In this document: positions 55,442-64,000 of the stretch, piece by piece
How the letters are laid out: every line of letters starts with the position of its first letter
How positions within the stretch are numbered: position 1 is the stretch's first letter
Assembly (NCBI GenBank): GCA_947311845.1
Contig: CAMZMU010000027.1
Coordinates: 71,838,184 to 71,902,183, forward strand
From: Poa pratensis
Taxonomy: Eukaryota; Streptophyta; Magnoliopsida; Poales; Poaceae
Length of the DNA stretch: 64,000 bases
Direction of reading: 5' to 3'
Program-made: the position numbers and the translations under genes
The notes under the pieces: generated by a model
What the model was told of the DNA's origin: nothing
What the model saw: only the letters and a program-made list of their open reading frames with translations
Databases searched by the model: none

Positions 55442-57052
55442 GCATCTCCACCGACACCCTCCAAATGACGTTACAATGGGGGTCCAGACCGCAAAAAACA
55501 TCCCAGCAGCACCCCAAGTGCTCGGCCCGAGCCAAATCGTGTCCGACACCCGGACGGACATGCCCTCCGACAGGGGCGGCCCACCCGTCATAGACACGGG
55601 GGCGCGCAGACGTTATTAATCGCAACGTGCAGGTGGCCGTTTTGGCCACATTAATGGCGCAGTCATCGGTGGTTTCCAACGCGGCGCGACTGGACGGCGG
55701 TGCGCCTGTCCACACGCATGCCATTAACGGCGGCCAGGCGACGCGACGACTCCCCAAGCCACACGGCCGGCGTTGCGGCTTCCCCACGCGTCCCATTTAC
55801 GTCGGCCGCACCGCTCGTCGCCCATGATAAAGCTGGCGCCCTCGCGCGTGCTTATCCACCCCGCCTTCCTCCTTGCCTTCACTCCCCCTATCCATCCCGC
55901 CCTCCTCGCCCTCACCTCACACGCATCCATGGCATACGGCGGTCGCACCATCGGGAGCGACGATGCTTGGGAGCTGCACCAGTACGGGCTCCTCGCCCCT
56001 CCGGAGAGACCTACGAAAGCATTGGGCCGTCTCGGCTGATGGCCTTCCCGTGCCACCGCTGCCCGAGACGGCCGAGCAGATGCGCCGCTTCATCGCTCAC
56101 CGGCCGGGCGGCGCCTCCCTGAGAACGACGACGGCCAGGCGAACTGGGGCAGTTGGATCAAGCGCTTCGAGTGGGAGCGGGAGGCAGTCATCGCCACCAT
56201 CGACGGCCCCAGTGCGCTCCGGACGCGCTACAACACCGAGGGGCGCCATGCTTGGTGGGAGGCAACTGGCCACACGGTTGCCTCCGCGATCGAAGCCGCC
56301 CGCCGGCACGCCACCACAGGCAGCGCCATCCCGCTCCGCCTCCTTCCACCGGTGCGACGCTTCCCTTCCCTGTGCCCCGCGTCGCTCGGCATCGGTATCC
56401 GTGAACACGAATGCCGCCAACGTTCGCCACCACGCGGGCGCCTCTACCTTCGTTGCCCCAGGACGGAGGCAATGCCGGTGGAGGTAATCCCGACGGGCAA
56501 CGACGTACCGTCCGCGCTACGGAACGAGCACGACGGCGACAACCTGGGCTTACTGACCGTGCTCTCCTACTTGGTGGTAGACATCGAGCGGGACTTGCCG
56601 AGCCTCACGGCGACCCTGGCGAGGTCGGCCCAGATGGAAGCCTCCTCCTCCGGCGGCGCCTCCACCAGCCATGCGCCGAGCCAAGGCGGAGAATCGACCA
56701 GCCGTGCGCCGCGCCACGATGGCGCCTCCACCAGCCGTGCTGCCTCCTCCGCCACCATGGTGCACCTCGACTACGACAGCGACGAGGATTTGTGGTGGGA
56801 CAAGGACGATAAGGCTAGGCAGCTAGGGTTAAAAAAATTCAAATTTTGTTGAAATATTTTGTAATATGCACTAAATATGAATGAAATTTGAAATGCTTTC
56901 AAATTCCTTTGAATTCATTAAGTTTTTTTTTGGATTTGGGGGGCGCCCCTGTGGGCTGCACCCTTCATTCGACCGGACACATTCCTGGCACCCCCCAATT
57001 GGGACTCAATTAGGGGTGCCGGACACGTATTTGGAGGCCCCGGTGGAGATGT
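55442..57052 (+). mobile_element. DNA-transposon-like element of unknown superfamily, copy 1
   Basis: The ends CATCTCCACCG (55443) and its inverse CGGTGGAGATG (57041-57051) match, with further similarity inside (CCTCCAAAT and its inverse). The interior is GC-rich with a broken ORF. Direct inspection gave no clear TSD. The same ends bound the neighbouring element, so this is a family rather than chance. Confidence 0.6.
55929..56852 (+). pseudogene. Broken ORF of the unknown element
   Basis: An ATG at 55929 starts MAYGGRTIGSDDAWELHQYG, which stops at 56037. The reading continues in other frames through NWGSWIKRFEWEREAVIATI (near 56140) and RTRYNTEGRHAWWEATGH to a Ser/Thr-rich and acidic end (YDSDEDLWWDKDD) at 56852. 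Trp-rich motifs of this kind are not a family I recognise. At least two frameshifts. It may be a captured host gene or the element's own protein. Confidence 0.5.
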
Positions 57053-58303
57053 TGCACCCTCCAAATGGCCCCCCAAAGGCCCAAGGGGGGGTCCGGACGC
57101 AAAAATTCGCCCACAGCGGCACCCCCAAGTGCTAGGCCCGAGCGAATTCGTTTCCGGCACCCCCGAAAGAGCCCCCAAGTTTGGAGGCCCTCTCGGGGTG
57201 CCGGACATGGGGCGGACATGCTCTCCAACAGGTCGCCCTCCTGTCATACACACTGGGAGTCGCGCCCGTGTTAATTAGGGTTGTGCAAGAGGCTGCTCCG
57301 CCCGATTAATGGCGAGTCGACGAGACGGCGGCACGCCTGTCAGCACACGTCGCAATAACGTTGCACCCATTCCCATGGCAGGCGCAGAACGATGCGACGC
57401 ATCGAACCGCGCCGTCCACGTGGTCACGTCGCAGCGGCTCCCCCCGGCGGCACCCTGCACACGCGTCGTCGGTGTCAATGCGTGCCAGGCGAACCGCTGC
57501 TCGCCGTTAATGCGCGCCTCCCCTCTCCCCACATAGCCTAACTCATTCTACCTCTCCCAAATCCCTATCGCCGCCACCAGCCACCGAGCATGGTGGGCAG
57601 CCGCGAGACGACGAGCGTGCCCGCTCTGACGGCGAGCAGGACAACGACGACGACCCCGAGCTGCCCGATCTCCCGTTACCACCGGCGTCGACAAGTGCAG
57701 ATCTGCCACAGAAGCGTCACCGTCACCGGAGAAGAGGGCGCAGGATGAAGCCGAAGAGGCTTCCCTCCGCCGCGGCATGCGACAAGGGTAGATCAAAACC
57801 CACCACACGCGCCGACCGCGGAACCAGAAGCCTCAGCCGAGGCTATGCAAGTTCCTCAAGGCCGGAGCCGGCAATAGCAGATGAAACTTCCGGCGCCAAA
57901 TCATTGAGTCATGCAAGTTTCTTGATGATCCGGCGTTGGGATTGGCATCTTCTTCACCGGCGATGACATGTGGAATAGGCATCTTCCTCGATGCCGGCGC
58001 GTGTAGTTGTTGGCTAGAGGTTGTGGCGTGTCACCGGCCTCGGGATAGGCCTCCTTCTCTCGGCCTAGTTTTAGTTTAGTTTGTTAAATTTAGTTTAGAT
58101 TTTAACATGTAAGTTTGTGAAATTTCATTTAAATACGCCGGATTTGTTATCAACAAATGTTAAGGATTAAAAAAAATGGAGCAATTGTTTGGGGGACGCT
58201 GCTGTATGTTGCAACCCTCATTGTGCCGGACATGTGTCTAGCACCCCCAATTGGGTCCAATTGGGGGTGCCGGACACATATTTGGGGTGTGCCGGTGGAG
58301 ATG
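57053..58303 (+). mobile_element. Unknown element, copy 2, abutting copy 1
   Basis: It begins inside the family's left end (CACCCTCCAAATGGCCCC), directly at the right end of copy 1, and ends with the same right terminus (CGGTGGAGATG, 58293-58303). The first ~350 bp are alignable with copy 1 (CCCAAGTGCTAGGCCCGAGC against CCCAAGTGCTCGGCCCGAGC). The interior holds a different GC-rich block (57590-57970) with frames rich in Asp and Arg and no recognised motif. Confidence 0.55.
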
Positions 58304-58431
58304 TTCCGAATAAGTAGACGATGGAGAGGAGAACCGAGGGTTCTCTCAATTGGGGGTGCCGGACACATATTTGGGGTGTGCCGGTGAGATGCTTCAAGTA
58401 AGTAGACGATTGAGAGGAGAACCGAGGGTTC
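58258..58431. repeat. 89-bp tandem duplication of the element's right end
   Basis: Two copies, starting at 58258 and 58347, contain GGGGGTGCCGGACACATATT, the right terminus and GTAGACGAT-GAGAGGAGAAC. They differ by a few bases. Confidence 0.8.
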
Positions 58432-58892
58432 GTTTTTGGAGATGATCTACGTGATATCCACCCGGCCAATAACCAGCTAGCGGTATAGTACATCGGCCTA
58501 TAGGGATCGACCGAGATCCATATACATAGGCAACGCCGTCCATACACCCACGACCATACACCTACGTCTCCAGCATCCGAGGTAGGAGCTCCTGGATCGT
58601 AGGATGATTTAGCTGGCCATGCAGTGGGGTCTGCTGGATCGTGGTGCGAGCATGGGCGCCAAAGGTGCGAGGTCCCTCGACGGCGACGTTCTGGCCCAGC
58701 TCGAATTGGCATGCTCTCCGCCGCGCATGGACACTCAGACGGCGACGTGCAGGTACGTCGCAGGTTACGCCGGCGGTCCCGGCCGGCGTGTGGGCGAGCG
58801 GGGGTGCACGTCTCACACATGAGGCTGGCGAGCGAGCGATAGGGACTAACGGATCGCGGGAACAGAAGCTATGAGAGGCCTGCGAGGAGGGA
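58432..58892. other. Intergenic, GC-rich, no recognised gene
   Basis: Open frames on both strands (for example 58619-58822, + strand) have no family motif and overlap one another. Confidence 0.35.
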
Positions 58893-59011
58893 CCCTCCGT
58901 TCCAAAATACTTGTCTTCCACAAATTATATGTCTAGGTACATCCGAATTAATATGTCTAGCTACATCCGAATTTGGACAAATAGAAGACAAATATTTTAG
59001 AACGGAGGGAG
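58893..59011. mobile_element. Stowaway-like MITE
   Basis: Left end CCCTCCGTTCCAAAATACTT; right end, inverted, CTCCCTCCGTTCTAAAATAT. TA follows at 59012-59013; the left TA and first bases are degraded. About 119 bp. Confidence 0.7.
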
Positions 59012-59013
59012 TA

Positions 59014-59610
59014 GCTAGCTAGGATGGCGACGGGCCACCATGCATTTGATCAACACGACACGACACTGTGAGTGCAGTGCATATAATTTGTGGAAGCGTT
59101 CTCAAAAATTATAATTGTGGAAGCTTCGGATCCTTGACAATTAAGCATCGGCGCGTGTTTTTAAAAGTAAAACATTTGAAAAAAGGTTTAGAAAGTGAGA
59201 AGAAACACATCCAAGTGTTCTAGTACCTATGTGCAAAATTTCGTGAAATGACATTTGTGACGCTCCTTCGAAAAGCTATCAGTGCTCTAACAAAGTAGTT
59301 TAAAATCCCATGTTGGCCACATATTTGTTCTTTTTCACACAGAGCACCACAGATGCAGTGGTGAACGTAAGCAGGACAGCATGATATGTTTCTTCCCCTT
59401 TTTTCCAGAATGTTTGCTTTTTCTGCTAATTTTCTCGGCCAAGAGCATATGAGCTTGTGAGCCGTTTTGAATTTCTGTTTCCTTCCGCCATTTTGAACGA
59501 GTAATCAAGGACATGAGTACATAATATCAACGATACATATAATACACTAGGGAAGTCACGCATATATAGATATTGAGTTGAGACTTATCCATGTTGTGGT
59601 GAACGCAAGT
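59014..59610. other. Intergenic, nothing recognised
   Basis: AT-rich DNA without a supported feature. Confidence 0.4.
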
Positions 59611-61390
59611 TTTTTTTTTTAGAAATGGGAGCATAGCCCCGGCCTCTGCATCATGATGATGCACACAGCCATTTTATATATAAAAAAGTCGCATAGTATT
59701 TGTCTCCACTTATTACAATCAAGGGTCTGCTAAAGTAGCAACATGAAGAAGCCAACGAAACAAAGCGCTAACTAACAATACGCATCTTGGAGTCTCTTAG
59801 CATGCTGCCACCCACATTGGTTGAAAATTCCTCGCACAACCGCCATCAACCGGGTACAACCAGCATCCATGAGTGCTCGCTGGTCCCGTGGCATGAGGTA
59901 GGACCACAAATTGATCCAGTATAAAACCCGATGAACAACCTGCAAAAAAATGAGAACCTCTAGTCTTGTTAAACACCACATCATTCCTGCAATTCCAAAT
60001 AGCCCAAACAAAAGCACAAGTACCAATGCGAATACGGGCTTTGGTTTTCTTATGTACTCCATTCAACCAATGCCCAAACAAATTAGCTACACTAGTTGGT
60101 GGAGAGATGTTAAACGTAAAATGAATTAATCGCCAAATATCCCAAACAAGCGGACAGGTAATAAAGAGATGTTCAACTGACTCATCAGCATGACAAAAAA
60201 CACATCGCTTACAGCTTGTCCATCGTCTTTTAAGAAAACTATCCTTAGTCAATAAAACTTTACGATGAAGGAACCACATGATTTTTTTTATTTTTAACGG
60301 TACCTTTAACTTCCAAACATACTTTCGTAAAAAAGGTGTATGACCATTCATGTAGTTTGAATACATGGAACTAACTGTGAACTTCTTATTTGGAGTCAAA
60401 TTCCAAAGAAAAGAATCTGCAGTATCCGTAAGGGTAACGCTCATAAGACGTCCCACAAGCCTTTCCCAAGATGTCCACTTATCCCCCGTCAACGCCTGTC
60501 TAAACTCAATATTTAGTGGGTTTTGTGACAGAACTTGCGCCACCATGACATTTTTATAAAGTGCAATGTTATATAACGATGGATATTGGGCAGCCAGGGG
60601 CTTGTCCCCTAGCCAAGAATCTTCCCAGAAGCGAGTGTGCAGTCCATTACCAACTTTAAAAGATCCTTGTTCAAAAAAATCTTTTTTAACCGTCATCAAC
60701 ACTTTCCAAAAGGGAGAATCGGTAGGTTTAGACTCCACTTGAGATAAAGTTTTGTTAGACAAATACTTATTGCACAGCAGCTCCTGCCATACACCATCTT
60801 CATTTAGAATCTTATTAAGCCATTTGCTTAAAATGCACTTATTCTTTATGTCTAACACCTGAATACCCAACCCGCCCTGATCTTTGGGACGGCATATGAT
60901 ATTCCATTCGGTCAACCGGTACTTTCTCTTATGTTGATCACTTTGCCAAAAAAAACCTTGAACGAAAGTAATCAAGTCTCTTACTTACTCCCACTGGAAT
61001 TCGGAAAAAAGATAAGAGAAACATTGGTAAGCTAGTCAAAACCGAGTTGATTTGGACAAGGCGATCTCCATACGAGAGCATCTTGCCTACCCAACAAACT
61101 AGTTATTTTTTTCAAAATGGTCTTCCACCATTTTCCATTCTTTAATTAATAGCTTGCGGTAATGAATAGTAATGCCTAAATATTTGAACGGCAAGGACCC
61201 TACATTACAACCAAAATTATATGGTAGTCATCCTGCATTTCCTTTGCCTTACCAAAACAGTAAAACTCACTCTCGTGGAAATTTATTTTGAGTCCAGATA
61301 ATTGCTCAAACATTGATAAAATAAGTTTCATATTTACCGCCTTTTCAAGAAGGATTCCTTTACCGTGTGGCTGCACACGGCAAAGAAGAA
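59611..61390 (-). mobile_element. LINE 3' half, minus strand
   Basis: The minus strand ends in a poly(A) tail (T run at 59611-59622) after the LINE-like 3' end GCAGAGGCCGGGGCTATG. It holds the C-terminal half of ORF2. The 5' limit near 61390 is abrupt, next to a GC-rich fragment. I found no matching TSD, so the 5' junction may be a later rearrangement. Confidence 0.75.
59772..61366 (-). pseudogene. LINE ORF2 C-terminal half
   Basis: Order on the minus strand: end of the RT domain (LEKAVNMKLILSMFEQLSGL, GLKINFHESE, near 61330-61260); a broken stretch around 61000-61200 where KYLGITIHYRKLLI-type sequence is in other frames; a clean run from 60975 with the RT thumb region (WNIICRPKDQGGLGIQVLD); then the zinc-binding domain (WKLKVPLKIKKIMWFLHRKV.. 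CVFCHADESVEHLFITCP). A frameshift near 59970 moves the end (VVHRVLYWINLWSYL..) to another frame, ending at 59772. Degenerate, but with a long intact central run. Confidence 0.85.
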
Positions 61391-62300
61391 GGATGTCAAC
61401 AAAAAAAAAGTCCCGTCCCCGACGCCGAGCCAGATGAGGAGGGCGCGACGTGGCCATCGATCCCTGACCCACGCGCCGGTGCCCCCGACCGCACCTTTAC
61501 GGACGCCGTACAGCGGCTCGGAAGGCGGCGACCTTGTCCCTGAGGTCTGCGAGCGGGGCGCGGATGCGCGCCGGGGCTGCGTCGAGGCCCTTGAGGTGGG
61601 CGCTTATGGCGGCGAGGTGGGCGGCGAGGCTCTTGAAGAGGCCGACGAGCTCTGCGCCCAGGAGACCGTCGGCGGCGAGGCGGTCTGACGCGTGGCCGTC
61701 GCTGTAGTACCGCCATCGTCTCCCTCGCCGGAGACGCGTCGGAAATTACCACGGTCACCATCCTTGACGGAACCGCGCGCCGGCTCTTGGCCACTGCACA
61801 CGGCGCCGGCGAGGGAGGTCACCGAAGCGCCAGCGCGCCTAATTCCCGCCACCACCGCGCCTAAGCCCCACGTCGCCTCGCGACGGCCGTTGGAAGCCCG
61901 GCTCGCCAAGGCCATGGTCGACCTCGTCGTGTCGTCGATGTGGAGGACGGGCGCGGAAGAGCTCGCGATGGCAGGGAGCGGCGCCGGGCCTGGGACGACG
62001 AGGTGGAGCAGAGGAGATCGGTCCGGCGAGGTGGAGGCGCGGGTGCAGATCGAGAGCTCCCGTGGAGTTTTTTTTTCTGGACTTGGAACAAGGAAGAAGA
62101 GGGCGTACAGGGAAAGGCAGGATTTCTTTTCGTTTGGAGCGATGTGTAGGTGGTGGTCTCGTGCGTACAGGGGAGAGAGAAAGGCAGGATCCAGCGTGCG
62201 TCCATGTCCACCAATTAGAACTAAAGTCCACGGATTATGTGTTTTCTCTCAACGCTTCAGATTGATCGCACTAAAATCCAACGGTTATGAGGCGTTATCC
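61391..62300 (-). other. GC-rich gene-like fragment next to the LINE
   Basis: About 0.75 kb of high GC reads best on the minus strand. An Ala/Leu-rich helical stretch (GLFKSLAAHLAAISAHLKGL, near 61620-61560) is followed by a possible splice donor (GTCC|GTAAAG, near 61499). Before it lies a leader with Arg/Pro/Ser-rich frames and several ATGs. This could be the first exon of a host gene cut off by the LINE, or compositional chance. I do not recognise the protein. Confidence 0.35.
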
Positions 62301-62469
62301 GTGTGAAACTCCTCCTGACCAATCAAAAAGCACGATTTCTTTGCCATGATATTTTGTCTCTTTTATTATTTTCTTTGATCATATAGCAGTGACTATTGCA
62401 TAAAATAATTCTTATCTAACTATGTTAAATATGGGTATTTTATTACACACTAATTTATAAAATGAAAAA

Positions 62470-64000
62470 TAAAAAAAGATTTTATTTTTTGAGTAAATTT
62501 TCACTTTATTTGATTGTTTTTGAAAAAATGGTCAACATGGCCACCATGGCTATTCTTCGAGGGGGTCGAATTTTTCAAAACCATCGACGGTTCTATGATA
62601 TAATTACTACTTTTGTAGCTTAAAATGATTTTTGAAAAAAAATTAGAGCAAACTATCACACACCTATAGTTCAAATTTGAATTACTTTCTAAAAATCGGC
62701 ATAAAGTTATTTAAATAGGCGAAATTAGGTAGAAACCGAGAAAATTCCTAATATTTCTGGATTAACCATAAAATATGTCCTACTTTGTGTGAAATCTAGA
62801 TGAGTGTTATTTTGCACCATATTTTTTGTACTTGCTTAAAAAAAGTCATTTTCAGCATTTAGAAAATGGAAAATGATATTTATACAAATAATTTGAAAAA
62901 ACTCAGTTCGTCAACATTGTTGCCCATACCAGAACACACCTATGTGCCAAATATGGAGAATTTATCACAAACTATGCCATGGAAATAGTCATATCTTGGT
63001 TGTTTTGCTTGAAACCTATACATGTTTATAGAAGATAGGCTTTTTTGTGAAGCATTCTTTTGAAATTTTTGTCAAAACTCAAGTTTCTTATTTTTGCTAT
63101 CAGCTAATACACATAAAAGTGCTACATGCCAAAGGATTTCATTTTTCGAGTAATTTCTCACTTTAATTGATTTTTTTTAAAAAGGGTCAAAATGGCCATC
63201 ATGGCTATTCGTCGAAAGGGGTCGATTTTTTCAAAACTATCGACGGTTCTGTGATATAATCACTGCTTGTATAGCTTAAAATGATTTTTGAAAAAAATTC
63301 AGAGCAAACTATCACATACTTGTAGTTCAAATTTGAATTATTTTTCGGAAAATCGGCATACAGTCATTTAAATAGGCGAAATTAGGTAGAAACCGAGAAA
63401 ATTACTAATATTTCTGGATTATCCATAAAATATGGTCTACTTTGTGTGAAATCTAGATGGCTGCCATTTTACACCATATTTTTTATACTTGCTTCAAAAA
63501 AAAGTCATTTTCGACACTTAGAGAATGGAAAATGATATTTATACAAATAATTTAAAAAAACTCAGTTCGGCAACATTGTTTCCCATACCAAAATACACCT
63601 ATGTGCCAAATATGGGGACTTTATCACAAACTATGCCATGGAAATGGTCATATCTTTGTCATTTGGCTTGAAACATATACATGTTTATAGACGATACACC
63701 TTTTTGTGAAGCAATCTTTTGAAAATTTTGATAAAATTCAAGTTTATTATTTTTCTATCAACTACTACACATAAAAGGGCTCCGTGCCAAATGATTTTAT
63801 TTTTTAAGTAATTTTTCACTTTATTTGATTTTTTTGAAAAAATTGTCAAAATGGCCACCATGGCTATTCGTCGAAAGGGGTCGAATTTTTCAAAACCATC
63901 GACGGTTCTGTGATATAATCACTACTTGTGTAGCTTAAAATGATTTTTGAAAAAATTTCAGAACAAACTATCACATACTTGTAATTCAAATTTAAATTAC
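62470..64000. repeat. ~657-bp tandem repeat, open at the window end
   Basis: The anchor ATGGCTATTC occurs at 62546, 63201 and 63860 (spacings 655 and 659). Whole monomers align between copies (GACGGTTCT-TGATATAAT, GGCGAAATTAGGTAGAAACC). About 2.3 copies are visible, and the third runs off the window. AT-rich, non-coding, a few percent diverged between copies. Confidence 0.88.

Noticed and set aside
58619..58822. 67-codon + strand ORF
   Set aside because: GC-rich region with frames open on both strands, no family motif and no splice or promoter context.
59590..61420. TSD for the minus-strand LINE
   Set aside because: The sequence beside the T run (GTGGTGAACGCAAG) has no counterpart near 61390.

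Overview
This is nuclear DNA from a grass, most likely a Pooideae/Triticeae species (wheat, barley or Aegilops type). The evidence is nested LTR retrotransposons, Stowaway and Tourist MITEs, a CACTA element with subterminal repeats, several plant L1-type LINE remnants, and one host gene whose intron-exon structure is typical of phytochrome-interacting bHLH factors. All calls come from reading the sequence; no database search was run.

Layout. 0.9-1.2 kb: two Stowaway MITEs. 2.45-3.34 kb: an internally deleted LINE with a 17-bp target-site duplication (TSD) and a 30-base G run. 3.96-19.46 kb: a small non-autonomous CACTA element (TSD AAT) split by a young, structurally complete Ty3/gypsy retrotransposon of the Tat type (4669-18777, TSD CTGCG). 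That element reads on the minus strand (gag-protease, amber codon, RT-RNaseH-second RNaseH-integrase). On the opposite strand it carries a long multi-exon gene with its own TATA box. 19.5-25.9 kb: AT-rich intergenic DNA with MITEs, including a Tourist inside a Tourist. 25.99-27.81 kb (minus): a PIF-like bHLH gene whose bHLH exon is one base short. 28.35-28.82 kb: a solo LTR (TSD ATACC). 30.29-30.70 kb: a palindromic MITE.

31.14-47.0 kb: an old, decayed gypsy element (short LTRs, initiator-Met primer site) whose reverse transcriptase is split by a 10.5-kb gag-only LTR element with 2.3-kb LTRs (33826-44340, TSD CTATC). 48.6-49.4 kb: a degenerate ~130-bp tandem repeat. 49.95-52.9 kb: LTR plus broken gag of another gypsy element. 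53.5-54.9 kb: two successive LINE insertions, both with TSDs. 55.08-55.40 kb: a Tourist MITE (TSD TAA). 55.44-58.43 kb: two abutting related elements of unknown superfamily with matching inverted ends and broken ORFs. 58.9 kb: a Stowaway. 59.6-61.4 kb (minus): a LINE ORF2 3' half next to a GC-rich gene-like fragment. 62.47 kb to the window end: a ~657-bp tandem repeat that runs off the window.

Functionally, only the PIF-like gene looks like a host gene (light signalling, nuclear). Everything else coding is transposon-derived. The two most notable items are the spliced, promoter-bearing antisense gene inside the young Tat element, and the one-base deletion in the bHLH exon. Several differences in this window are single-base indels in short homopolymers, so sequencing error must be excluded before calling any frameshift biological.
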